From Hippasteria phrygiana (Eukaryota; Echinodermata; Asteroidea; Valvatida; Goniasteridae): DNA of 64,000 nucleotides. Both the position numbers and the translations under genes were made by a program. This document shows, piece by piece, positions 1 through 11,932 of the stretch; positions within the stretch are counted from its first letter, which is position 1, and every line of letters begins with the position of its first letter. Under the pieces are notes generated by a model. The model did no database searches and was not told the origin of the DNA. It worked only from the letters and a program-made list of their open reading frames with translations. The stretch spans positions 3,906,001-3,970,000 of the forward strand of contig JAZGUH010000103.1 of NCBI GenBank assembly GCA_037893225.1, written 5' to 3'.

Positions 1-429
1 GCCAGCTTCACAGCGTTAGATCTCTTCGAGAAAAATCAAACCTCGCATCAAATTTCTTCCTGTGAACTCTGTGTGCGTTCTTCCGTTTACTGCATTGTGA
101 CTGCTTAACGTTTGCCACATTTTCAGATGAACGCCCCTCCTTTCCCTGTTCATAATTGAATGGGATATTGACCAAATCTAGTAATTTTCACACGTATGGG
201 TAGCTTAGATCTAGCGCAACAATTTCAGACCATCGCCAGCTTCAGAGCGTGAGAACTCTTCGAGAAAATTCAAACCTCGCACCTAATTTCTTCCCGTGAA
301 CTCTGTGTGCGTTCTCCCGTTTACTGCATTGTGACTGCTTAACGTTTGCCACATTTTCAGATGAACGCCCCTCCTTTCCCTGTTCATAATTGAATGGGAT
401 ATTGACCAAATCCAGCAATGTTCACACGT

Positions 430-576
430 ATGGGTAGCTTAAATCTAGCGCAACAAATTGAGACCATCGCCAGCTTCACAGCGTTAGAACTCTTCGAGAA
501 AATTCAAACCTCGCACCTAATTTCTTCCCGTGAACTCTGTGTGCGTTCTCCCGTTTACTGCATTGTGACTGCTTAA
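430..576 (+). other. Recurrent 48-codon open frame of the satellite, probably not a gene
   Basis: An ATG at monomer position 196 opens a frame that runs into the next monomer and ends at TAA (positions 106-108), giving a 48-residue peptide beginning MGSL and ending CIVTA. The same frame recurs in most monomers of types D, F, G, H, I and K. It is broken by TGA at codon 6 of the next monomer in E and J types (TTA to TGA at position 17) and shifted by the one-base deletion in N and in the 233-bp J types. Differences between copies alter amino acids freely, no promoter is visible, and three stops in 78 codons is close to the random expectation. I regard it as a by-product of the repeat and list it only because it is so widespread. 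Confidence 0.15.
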
Positions 577-702
577 CGTTTGCCACATTTTCAGATGAAC
601 GCCCCTCCTTTCCCTGTTCATAATTGAATGGGATATTGACCAAATTCAGCAATGTTCACACGTATGGGTAGCTTAAATCTAGCGCAACAAATTGAGACCA
701 TC
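469..702 (+). repeat. Representative 234-bp monomer (F type) and map of variable sites
   Basis: This copy serves as a reference for numbering. Type-diagnostic sites lie at 11, 15, 17, 21, 26, 28, 30 and 35 (around ACTCTTCGAG), 48-50, 54, 59-62, 67, 81-82, 93, 100-101, 104, 109, 117, 128, 156, 164, 182-188, 208, 211 and 223-230. Blocks 36-47, 129-155 and 191-207 carry almost no type-defining change. Composition is about 44% GC with ten CpG. No internal half-monomer repeat is evident, so 234 bp appears to be the basic unit and not a dimer of 117 bp. The length is a multiple of three (78 codons), so reading frames are kept from one monomer to the next. Confidence 0.9.
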
Positions 703-1638
703 GCCAGCTTCACAGCGTTAGAACTCTTCGAGAAAATTCAAACCTCGCAACAAATTTCTTCACATGAACTCTGTCTGCGTTCTCCCGTTTACTGTATTGT
801 GGCTGCTTAACGTTTGCCAAATTTTCAGATGAACGCCCCTCCTTTCCCTGTTCATAATTGAATGGTATATTGACCAAATCCAGTAATTTTTACACGTATG
901 GGTAGCTTAGATATAGCGCAACAATTTCAGACCATCGCCAGCTTCACAGCGTTAGAACTCTTCGAGAAAATTCAAACCTCGCAACAAATTTCTTTCTGTG
1001 AACTCTGTGTGCGTTCTTCCGTTTACTGCATTGTGGCTGCTTAACGTTTGCCAAATTTTCAGAAGAACGCCCCTCCTTTCCCTGTTCATAATTGAATGGG
1101 ATAATGACCAAATCCAGTAATTTTTACACGTATGGGTAGCTTAGATATAGCGCAACAATTTGAGATCATCGCCAGCTTCACAGCGTTAGAACTCTTCGAG
1201 AAAATTCAAACCTCGCAACAAATGTCTTCCCATGAACTCTGTGTGCGTTCTCCCGTTTACTGCATTGTGGCTGCTTAAAGTTTGCCAAATTTTCAGATGA
1301 ACGCCCCTCCTTTCCCTGTTCATAATTGAATGGTATATTGACCAAATCCAGTAATGTTTACACGTATGGGTAGCTTAGATATAGCGCAACAATTTCAGAC
1401 CATCGCCAGCTTCACAGCGTGAGAACTCTTCGAGAAAATTCAAACCTCGCACCTAATTTCTTCCTGTGAATTCTGTGTGCGTTCGTCCGTTTACTGCATT
1501 GTGACTGCTTAACGTTTGCCACATTTTCAGATGAACGCCCCTCCTTTCCCTGTTCATAATTGAATGGTATATTGACCAAATCCAGTAATTTTTACACGTA
1601 TGGGTAGCTTAGATATAGCGCAACAATTTCAGACCATC

Positions 1639-3276
1639 GCCAGCTTCACAGCGTTAGATCTCTTCGAGAAAAATCAAACCTCGCATCAAATTTCTTCCTG
1701 TGAACTCTGTGTGCGTTCTTCCGTTTACTGCATTGTGACTGCTTAACGTTTGCCACATTTTCAGATGAACGCCCCTCCTTTCCCTGTTCATAATTGAATG
1801 GGATATTGACCAAATCTAGTAATTTTCACACGTATGGGTAGCTTAGATCTAGCGCAACAATTTCAGACCATCGCCAGCTTCATAGCGTGAGAACTCTTCG
1901 AGAAAATTCAAACCTCGCACCTAATTTCTTCCCGTGAACTCTGTGTGCGTTCTCCCGTTTACTGCATTGTGACTGCTTAACGTTTGCCACATTTTCAGAT
2001 GAACGCCCCTCCTTTCCCTGTTCATAATTGAATGGGATATTGACCAAATCCAGCAATGTTCACACGTATGGGTAGCTTAAATCTAGCGCAACAAATTGAG
2101 ACCATCGCCAGCTTCACAGCGTTAGAACTCTTCGAGAAAATTCAAACCTCGCACCTAATTTCTTCCCGTGAACTCTGTGTGCGTTCTCCCGTTTACTGCA
2201 TTGTGACTGCTTAACGTTTGCCACATTTTCAGATGAACGCCCCTCCTTTCCCTGTTCATAATTGAATGGGATATTGACCAAATTCAGCAATGTTCACACG
2301 TATGGGTAGCTTAAATCTAGCGCAACAAATTGAGACCATCGCCAGCTTCACAGCGTTAGAACTCTTCGAGAAAATTCAAACCTCGCAACAAATTTCTTCA
2401 CATGAACTCTGTCTGCGTTCTCCCGTTTACTGTATTGTGGCTGCTTAACGTTTGCCAAATTTTCAGATGAACGCCCCTCCTTTCCCTGTTCATAATTGAA
2501 TGGTATATTGACCAAATCCAGTAATTTTTACACGTATGGGTAGCTTAGATATAGCGCAACAATTTCAGACCATCGCCAGCTTCACAGCGTTAGAACTCTT
2601 CGAGAAAATTCAAACCTCGCAACAAATTTCTTTCTGTGAACTCTGTGTGCGTTCTTCCGTTTACTGCATTGTGGCTGCTTAACGTTTGCCAAATTTTCAG
2701 AAGAACGCCCCTCCTTTCCCTGTTCATAATTGAATGGGATAATGACCAAATCCAGTAATTTTTACACGTATGGGTAGCTTAGATATAGCGCAACAATTTG
2801 AGATCATCGCCAGCTTCACAGCGTTAGAACTCTTCGAGAAAATTCAAACCTCGCAACAAATGTCTTCCCATGAACTCTGTGTGCGTTCTCCCGTTTACTG
2901 CATTGTGGCTGCTTAAAGTTTGCCAAATTTTCAGATGAACGCCCCTCCTTTCCCTGTTCATAATTGAATGGTATATTGACCAAATCCAGTAATGTTTACA
3001 CGTATGGGTAGCTTAGATATAGCGCAACAATTTCAGACCATCGCCAGCTTCACAGCGTGAGAACTCTTCGAGAAAATTCAAACCTCGCACCTAATTTCTT
3101 CCTGTGAATTCTGTGTGCGTTCGTCCGTTTACTGCATTGTGACTGCTTAACGTTTGCCACATTTTCAGATGAACGCCCCTCCTTTCCCTGTTCATAATTG
3201 AATGGTATATTGACCAAATCCAGTAATTTTTACACGTATGGGTAGCTTAGATATAGCGCAACAATTTCAGACCATC
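1639..3276 (+). repeat. 7-monomer higher-order repeat, copy 2 (D-E-F-G-H-I-J)
   Basis: Same order and same private variants as 1-1638. The clearest difference I see is in the E monomer (CATAGCG at 1873 where copy 1 has CAGAGCG at 235). The near identity points to a recent tandem duplication or to gene conversion. Confidence 0.92.
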
Positions 3277-4680
3277 GCCAGCTTCACAGCGTTAGATCTC
3301 TTCGAGAAAAATCAAACCTCGCATCAAATTTCTTCCTGTGAACTCTGTGTGCGTTCTTCCGTTTACTGCATTGTGACTGCTTAACGTTTGCCACATTTTC
3401 AGATGAACGCCCCTCCTTTCCCTGTTCATAATTGAATGGGATATTGACCAAATCTAGTAATTTTCACACGTATGGGTAGCTTAGATCTAGCGCAACAATT
3501 CCAGACCATCGCCAGCTTCATAGCGTGAGAACTCTTCGAGAAAATTCAAACCTCGCACCTAATTTCTTCCCGTGAACTCTGTGTGCGTTCTCCCGTTTAC
3601 TGCATTGTGACTGCTTAACGTTTGCCACATTTTCAGATGAACGCCCCTCCTTTCCCTGTTCATAATTGAATGGGATATTGACCAAATTCAGCAATGTTCA
3701 CACGTATGGGTAGCTTAAATCTAGCGCAACAAATTGAGACCATCGCCAGCTTCACAGCGTTAGAACTCTTCGAGAAAATTCAAACCTCGCAACAAATTTC
3801 TTCACATGAACTCTGTCTGCGTTCTCCCGTTTACTGTATTGTGGCTGCTTAACGTTTGCCAAATTTTCAGATGAACGCCCCTCCTTTCCCTGTTCATAAT
3901 TGAATGGTATATTGACCAAATCCAGTAATTTTTACACGTATGGGTAGCTTAGATATAGCGCAACAATTTCAGACCATCGCCAGCTTCACAGCGTTAGAAC
4001 TCTTCGAGAAAATTCAAACCTCGCAACAAATTTCTTTCTGTGAACTCTGTGTGCGTTCTTCCGTTTACTGCATTGTGGCTGCTTAACGTTTGCCAAATTT
4101 TCAGAAGAACGCCCCTCCTTTCCCTGTTCATAATTGAATGGGATAATGACCAAATCCAGTAATTTTTACACGTATGGGTAGCTTAGATATAGCGCAACAA
4201 TTTCAGACCATCGCCAGCTTCACAGCGTTAGAACTCTTCGAGAAAATTCAAACCTCGCACCTAATTTCTTCCCGTGAACTCTGTGTGCGTTCTTCCGTTT
4301 ACTGCATTGTGACTGTTTAACGTTTGCCACATTTTCAGATGAACGCCCCTCCTTTCCCTGTTCATAACTGAATGGAATATTGACCAAATCCAGCAATTTT
4401 CACACGTATGGGTAGCTTAAATCTAGCGCAACAATTTGAGATCATCGCCAGCTTCACAGCGTTAGAACTCTTCGAGAAAATTCAAACCTCGCAACAAATG
4501 TCTTCCCATGAACTCTGTGTGCGTTCTCCCGTTTACTGCATTGTGGCTGCTTAAAGTTTGCCAAATTTTCAGATGAACGCCCCTCCTTTCCCTGTTCATA
4601 ATTGAATGGTATATTGACCAAATCCAGTAATGTTTACACGTATGGGTAGCTTAGATATAGCGCAACAATTTCAGACCATC
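3277..4680 (+). repeat. 6-monomer string D-E/F-G-H-K-I (1404 bp)
   Basis: This starts like a third copy of the 1638-bp unit (D at 3277, with CAATTCCAGACC), but 3511 joins an E head to an F tail, which removes one monomer. G (3745) and H (3979) follow. A K monomer (4213, CTGTTTAACG and CATAACTG) then appears before I (4447), and J is missing before the next D at 4681. It marks the change from the 7-monomer pattern to the next regime. Confidence 0.85.
3511..3744 (+). repeat. Hybrid monomer E/F
   Basis: The 5' part has the E signature (CATAGCGTGAG). The 3' part has the F tail (CCAAATTCAGCAATG) where E in copies 1 and 2 has CCAAATCCAGCAATG. In the 1638-bp units E and F are separate neighbours, so this single monomer is best explained by an exchange between them that deleted exactly 234 bp. 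Confidence 0.8.
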
Positions 4681-6173
4681 GCCAGCTTCACAGCGTTAGA
4701 TCTCTTCGAGAAAAATCAAACCTCGCATCAAATTTCTTCCTGTGAACTCTGTGTGCGTTCTTCCGTTTACTGCATTGTGACTGCTTAACGTTTGCCACAT
4801 TTTCAGATGAACGCCCCTCCTTTCCCTGTTCATAATTGAATGGGATATTGACCAAATCTAGTAATTTTCACACGTATGGGTAGCTTAGATCTAGCGCAAC
4901 AATTTCAGACCATCGCCAGCTTCAGAGCGTGAGAACTCTTCGAGAAAATTCAAACCTCGCACCTAATTTCTTCCCGTGAACTCTGTGTGCGTTCTCCCGT
5001 TTACTGCATTGTGACTGCTTAACGTTTGCCACATTTTCAGATGAACGCCCCTCCTTTCCCTGTTCATAATTGAATGGTATATTGACCAAATCCAGTAATG
5101 TTTACACGTATGGGTAGCTTAGATATAGCGCAACAATTTCAGACCATCGCCAGCTTCACAGCGTGAGAACTTTTCGAAAAATTCAAACCTCGCACCTAAT
5201 TTCTTCCTGTGAATTCTGTGTGCTTTCGTCCGTTTACTGCATTGTGACTGCTTAACGTTTGCCACATTTTCTGATGAACGCCCCTCCTTTCCCTGTTCAT
5301 AATTGAATGGTATATTGACCAAATCCAGTAATTTTTACACGTATGGGTAGCTTAGATATAGCGCAACAATTTCAGACCATCGCCAGCTTCACAGCGTTAG
5401 ATCTCTTCGAGAAAAATCAAACCTCGCATCAAATTTCTTCCTGTGAACTCTGTGTGCGTTCTTCCGTTTACTGCATTGTGACTGCTTAACGTTTGCCACA
5501 TTTTCAGATGAACGCCCCTCCTTTCCCTGTTCATAATTGAATGGGATATTGACCAAATTCAGCAATGTTCACACGTATGGGTAGCTTAAATCTAGCGCAA
5601 CAAATTGAGACCATCGCCAGCTTCACAGCGTTAGAACTCTTCGAGAAAATTCAAACCTCGCAACACATTTCTTCACATGAACTCTGTGTGCGTTCTCCCG
5701 TTTACTGTATTGTGGCTGCTTAACGTTTGCCAAATTTTCAGATGAACGCCCCTCCTTTCCCTGTTCATAATTGAATGGTATATTGACCAAATCCAGTAAT
5801 TTTTACACGTATGGGTAGCTTAGATATAGCGCAACAATTTCAGACCATCGCCAGCTTCACAGCGTTAGAACTCTTCGAGAAAATTCAAACCTCGCAACAA
5901 ATTTCTTTCTGTGAACTCTGTGTGCGTTCTTCCGTTTACTACATTGTGGCTGCTTAACGTTTGCCAAATTTTCAGAAGAACGCCCCTCCTTTCCCTGTTC
6001 ATAATTGAATGGGATATTGACCAAATCCAGTAATTTTCACACGTATGGGTAGCTTAGATATAGCGCAACAATTTCAGACCATCGCCAGCTTCACAGCGTT
6101 AGAACTCTTCGAGAAAATTCAAACCTCGCAACAAATTTCTTCACATGAACTCTGTGTGCGTTCTCCCGTTTAC
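3550..6173 (+). repeat. 2807-bp-offset duplication, copy 1
   Basis: This stretch matches the one 2807 bp downstream (12 x 234 - 1). It contains the F-tailed end of 3511, then G-H-K-I-D-E-J-D-G-H. Shared rare markers include GTGCTTTCGTCCG and TTTTCTGATG in the 233-bp J (5149) and TTACTACATTG in H (5850). The match fades inside the monomer at 6084, after CTCCCGTTTACTG. Confidence 0.85.
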
Positions 6174-6356
6174 TGCATTGTGACTGCTTAACGTTTGCCA
6201 CATTTTCAGATGAACGCCCCTCCTTTCCCTGTTCATAATTGAATGGGATATTGACCAAATCCAGCAATGTTCACACGTATGGGTAGCTTAAATCTAGCGC
6301 AACAAATTGAGACCATCGCCAGCTTCACAGCGTTAGAACTCTTCGAGAAAATTCAA

Positions 6357-8980
6357 ACCTCGCACCTAATTTCTTCCCGTGAACTCTGTGTGCGTTCTCC
6401 CGTTTACTGCATTGTGACTGCTTAACGTTTGCCACATTTTCAGATGAACGCCCCTCCTTTCCCTGTTCATAATTGAATGGGATATTGACCAAATTCAGCA
6501 ATGTTCACACGTATGGGTAGCTTAAATCTAGCGCAACAAATTGAGACCATCGCCAGCTTCACAGCGTTAGAACTCTTCGAGAAAATTCAAACCTCGCAAC
6601 AAATTTCTTCACATGAACTCTGTCTGCGTTCTCCCGTTTACTGTATTGTGGCTGCTTAACGTTTGCCAAATTTTCAGATGAACGCCCCTCCTTTCCCTGT
6701 TCATAATTGAATGGTATATTGACCAAATCCAGTAATTTTTACACGTATGGGTAGCTTAGATATAGCGCAACAATTTCAGACCATCGCCAGCTTCACAGCG
6801 TTAGAACTCTTCGAGAAAATTCAAACCTCGCAACAAATTTCTTTCTGTGAACTCTGTGTGCGTTCTTCCGTTTACTGCATTGTGGCTGCTTAACGTTTGC
6901 CAAATTTTCAGAAGAACGCCCCTCCTTTCCCTGTTCATAATTGAATGGGATAATGACCAAATCCAGTAATTTTTACACGTATGGGTAGCTTAGATATAGC
7001 GCAACAATTTCAGACCATCGCCAGCTTCACAGCGTTAGAACTCTTCGAGAAAATTCAAACCTCGCACCTAATTTCTTCCCGTGAACTCTGTGTGCGTTCT
7101 TCCGTTTACTGCATTGTGACTGTTTAACGTTTGCCACATTTTCAGATGAACGCCCCTCCTTTCCCTGTTCATAACTGAATGGAATATTGACCAAATCCAG
7201 CAATTTTCACACGTATGGGTAGCTTAAATCTAGCGCAACAATTTGAGATCATCGCCAGCTTCACAGCGTTAGAACTCTTCGAGAAAATTCAAACCTCGCA
7301 ACAAATGTCTTCCCATGAACTCTGTGTGCGTTCTCCCGTTTACTGCATTGTGGCTGCTTAAAGTTTGCCAAATTTTCAGATGAACGCCCCTCCTTTCCCT
7401 GTTCATAATTGAATGGTATATTGACCAAATCCAGTAATGTTTACACGTATGGGTAGCTTAGATATAGCGCAACAATTTCAGACCATCGCCAGCTTCACAG
7501 CGTTAGATCTCTTCGAGAAAAATCAAACCTCGCATCAAATTTCTTCCTGTGAACTCTGTGTGCGTTCTTCCGTTTACTGCATTGTGACTGCTTAACGTTT
7601 GCCACATTTTCAGATGAACGCCCCTCCTTTCCCTGTTCATAATTGAATGGGATATTGACCAAATCTAGTAATGTTCACACGTATGGGTAGCTTAGATCTA
7701 GCGCAACAATTTCAGACCATCGCCAGCTTCAGAGCGTGAGAACTCTTCGAGAAAATTCAAACCTCGCACCTAATTTCTTCCCGTGAACTCTGTGTGCGTT
7801 CTCCCGTTTACTGCATTGTGACTGCTTAACGTTTGCCACATTTTCAGATGAACGCCCCTCCTTTCCCTGTTCATAATTGAATGGTATATTGACCAAATCC
7901 AGTAATGTTTACACGTATGGGTAGCTTAGATATAGCGCAACAATTTCAGACCATCGCCAGCTTCACAGCGTGAGAACTTTTCGAAAAATTCAAACCTCGC
8001 ACCTAATTTCTTCCTGTGAATTCTGTGTGCTTTCGTCCGTTTACTGCATTGTGACTGCTTAACGTTTGCCACATTTTCTGATGAACGCCCCTCCTTTCCC
8101 TGTTCATAATTGAATGGTATATTGACCAAATCCAGTAATTTTTACACGTATGGGTAGCTTAGATATAGCGCAACAATTTCAGACCATCGCCAGCTTCACA
8201 GCGTTAGATCTCTTCGAGAAAAATCAAACCTCGCATCAAATTTCTTCCTGTGAACTCTGTGTGCGTTCTTCCGTTTACTGCATTGTGACTGCTTAACGTT
8301 TGCCACATTTTCAGATGAACGCCCCTCCTTTCCCTGTTCATAATTGAATGGGATATTGACCAAATTCAGCAATGTTCACACGTATGGGTAGCTTAAATCT
8401 AGCGCAACAAATTGAGACCATCGCCAGCTTCACAGCGTTAGAACTCTTCGAGAAAATTCAAACCTCGCAACAAATTTCTTCACATGAACTCTGTGTGCGT
8501 TCTCCCGTTTACTGTATTGTGGCTGCTTAACGTTTGCCAAATTTTCAGATGAACGCCCCTCCTTTCCCTGTTCATAATTGAATGGTATATTGACCAAATC
8601 CAGTAATTTTTACACGTATGGGTAGCTTAGATATAGCGCAACAATTTCAGACCATCGCCAGCTTCACAGCGTTAGAACTCTTCGAGAAAATTCAAACCTC
8701 GCAACAAATTTCTTTCTGTGAACTCTGTGTGCGTTCTTCCGTTTACTACATTGTGGCTGCTTAACGTTTGCCAAATTTTCAGAAGAACGCCCCTCCTTTC
8801 CCTGTTCATAATTGAATGGGATATTGACCAAATCCAGTAATTTTCACACGTATGGGTAGCTTAGATATAGCGCAACAATTTCAGACCATCGCCAGCTTCA
8901 CAGCGTTAGAACTCTTCGAGAAAATTCAAACCTCGCAACAAATTTCTTCACATGAACTCTGTGTGCGTTCTCCCGTTTAC
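6357..8980 (+). repeat. 2807-bp-offset duplication, copy 2
   Basis: Counterpart of 3550-6173: G 6552, H 6786, K 7020, I 7254, D 7488, E 7722, J 7956 (233 bp), D 8189, G 8423, H 8657. The rare markers of copy 1 recur at the same offset. Small differences exist, such as CACATTTC in G of copy 1 (5616) against CAAATTTC here (8423). Confidence 0.85.
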
Positions 8981-11932
8981 TGTATTGTGGCTGCTTAACG
9001 TTTGACAAATTTTCAGATGAACGCCCCTCCTTTCCCTGTTGATAATTGAATGGTATATTGACCAAATCCAGTAATTTTTACACGTATGGGTAGCTTAGAT
9101 ATAGCGCAACAATTTCAGACCATCGCCAGCTTCACAGCGTTAGAACTCTGCGAGAAAATTCAAACCTCGCAACAAATTTCTTTCTGTGAACTCTGTGTGC
9201 GTTCTTCCGTTTACTGCATTGTGGCTGCTTAACGTTTGCCAAATTTTCAGAAGAACGCCCCTCCTTTCCCTGTTCATAATTGAATGGGATATTGACCAAA
9301 TCCAGTAATTTTTACACGTATGGGTAGCTTAGATATAGCGCAACAATTTCAGACCATCGCCAGCTTCACAGCGTTATAACTCTTCGAGAAAATTCAAACC
9401 TCGCACCTAATTTCTTCCCGTGAACTCTGTGTGCGTTCTTCCGTTTACTGCATTGTGACTGCTTAAAGTTTGCCACATTTTCAGATGAACGCCCCTCCTT
9501 TCCCTGTTCATAATTGAATGGTATATTGACCAAATCCAGTAATGTTTACACGTATGGGTAGCTTAGATATAGCGCAACAATTTCAGACCATCGCCAGCTT
9601 CACAGCGTTAGATCTCTTCGAGAAAAATCAAACCTCGCATCAAATTTCTTCCTGTGAACTCTGTGTGCGTTCTTCCGTTTACTGCATTGTGACTGCTTAA
9701 CGTTTGCCACATTTTCAGATGAACGCCCCTCCTTTCCCTGTTCATAATTGAATGGGATATTGACCAAATCTAGTAATTTTCACACGTATGGGTAGCTTAG
9801 ATCTAGCGCAACAATTTCAGACCATCGCCAGCTTCATAGCGTGAGAACTCTTCGAGAAAATTCAAACCTCGCACCTAATTTCTTCCCGTGAACTCTGTGT
9901 GCGTTCTCCCGTTTACTGCATTGTGACTGCTTAACGTTTGCCACATTTTCAGATGAACGCCCCTCCTTTCCCTGTTCATAATTGAATGGGATATTGACCA
10001 AATCCAGCAATGTTCACACGTATGGGTAGCTTAAATCTAGCGCAACAAATTGAGACCATCGCCAGCTTCACAGCGTTAGAACTCTTCGAGAAAATTCAAA
10101 CCTCGCAACAAATTTCTTCACATGAACTCTGTGTGCGTTCTCCCGTTTACTGTATTGTGGCTGCTTAACGTTTGCCAAATTTTCAGATGAACGCCCCTCC
10201 TTTCCCTGTTGATAATTGAATGGTATATTGACCAAATCCAGTAATTTTTACACGTATGGGTAGCTTAGATATAGCGCAACAATTTCAGACCATCGCCAGC
10301 TTCACAGCGTTAGAACTCTGCGAGAAAATTCAAACCTCGCAACAAATTTCTTTCTGTGAACTCTGTGTGCGTTCTTCCGTTTACTGCATTGTGGCTGCTT
10401 AACGTTTGCCAAATTTTCAGAAGAACGCCCCTCCTTTCCCTGTTCATAATTGAATGGGATATTGACCAAATCCAGCAATGTTCACACGTATGGGTAGCTT
10501 AAATCTAGCGCAACAAATTGAGACCATCGCCAGCTTCACAGCGTTAGAACTCTTCGAGAAAATTCAAACCTCGCAACAAATTTCTTCACATGAACTCTGT
10601 GTGCGTTCTCCCGTTTACTGTATTGTGGCTGCTTAACGTTTGCCAAATTTTCAGATGAACGCCCCTCCTTTCCCTGTTCATAATTGAATGGTATATTGAC
10701 CAAATCCAGTAATTTTTACACGTATGGGTAGCTTAGATATAGCGCAACAATTTCAGACCATCGCCAGCTTCACAGCGTTAGAACTCTTCGAGAAAATTCA
10801 AACCTCGCAACAAATTTCTTTCTGTGAACTCTGTGTGCGTTCTTCCGTTTACTGCATTGTGGCTGCTTAACGTTTGCCAAATTTTCAGAAGAACGCCCCT
10901 CCTTTCCCTGTTCATAATTGAATGGGATATTGACCAAATCCAGTAATGTTTACACGTATGGGTAGCTTAGATATAGCGCAACAATTTCAGACCATCGTCA
11001 GCTTCACAGCGTTAGATCTCTTCGAGAAAAATCAAACCTCGCATCAAATTTCTTCCTGTGAACTCTGTGTGCGTTCTTCCGTTTACTGCATTGTGACTGC
11101 TTAACGTTTGCCACATTTTCAGATGAACGCCCCTCCTTTCCCTGTTCATAATTGAATGGGATATTGACCAAATCTAGTAATTTTCACACGTATGGGTAGC
11201 TTAGATCTAGCGCAACAATTTCAGACCATCGCCAGCTTCATAGCGTGAGAACTCTTCGAGAAAATTCAAACCTCGCACCTAATTTCTTCCCGTGAACTCT
11301 GTGTGCGTTCTCCCGTTTACTGCATTGTGACTGCTTAACGTTTGCCACATTTTCAGATGAACGCCCCTCCTTTCCCTGTTCATAATTGAATGGGATATTG
11401 ACCAAATCCAGCAATGTTCACACGTATGGGTAGCTTAAATCTAGCGCAACAAATTGAGACCATCGCCAGCTTCACAGCGTTAGAACTCTTCGAGAAAATT
11501 CAAACCTCGCAACAAATTTCTTCACATGAACTCTGTGTGCGTTCTCCCGTTTACTGTATTGTGGCTGCTTAACGTTTGCCAAATTTTCAGATGAACGCCC
11601 CTCCTTTCCCTGTTCATAATTGAATGGTATATTGACCAAATCCAGTAATTTGTACACGTATGGGTAGCTTAGATATAGCGCAACAATTTGAGACCATCGC
11701 CAGCTTCACAGCGTTAGAACTCTGCGAGAAAATTCAAACCTCGCAACAAATTTCTTTCTGTGAACTCTGTGTGCGTTCCTCCGTTTACTGCATTGTGGCT
11801 GCTTAACGTTTGCCAAATTTTCAGAAGAACGCCCCTCCTTTCCCTGTTCATAATTGAATGGGATATTGACCAAATCCAGTAATTTTCACACGTATGGGTA
11901 GCTTAGATATAGCGCAACAATTTCAGACCATC
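8891..11932 (+). repeat. Mixed G/H'/D/E block with 5-monomer spacing
   Basis: Order: G 8891, H' 9125, K-like 9359, D 9593, E 9827, G 10061, H' 10295, G 10529, H 10763, D 10997, E 11231, G 11465, H' 11699. The G26 variant (CTCTGCGAG) that defines H' first appears here. G at 8891 and 10061 share the private GTTGATAATTG, which gives a 1170 bp (5-monomer) offset. The order is not fully periodic, as expected from overlapping partial duplications. Confidence 0.8.

Larger units (their letters stand above)
1..1638 (+). repeat. 7-monomer higher-order repeat, copy 1 (D-E-F-G-H-I-J)
   Basis: Monomer starts are 1 (D), 235 (E, with AGAGCGTGAG), 469 (F), 703 (G, with the private CTGTCTGCG), 937 (H, tail GGGATAATGACC), 1171 (I, with AAATGTC) and 1405 (J, carrying GAATTC). 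The order restarts exactly at 1639, so the unit is 7 x 234 = 1638 bp. Copy 1 begins at the window edge, so more copies may lie to the left. Confidence 0.93.

Noticed and set aside
1..234. 234 bp as a dimer of a 117-bp unit
   Set aside because: The two halves of the monomer show no convincing similarity when compared by eye.
161..234. TATA-like promoter in GGGATATTGACC and GATATAGCGC
   Set aside because: Short AT motifs occur in every monomer and are not positioned before any supported gene.
571..600. 3' splice site, because of CATTTTCAG just before ATGAACGCC in each monomer
   Set aside because: The fit is only a short pyrimidine run plus AG, as expected by chance, with no donor, branch point or flanking exon evidence.
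469..702. CENP-B box
   Set aside because: CTTCGAGAAAATTC matches the TTCG and the following A of the known box, but the CGGG core is missing in every monomer type.
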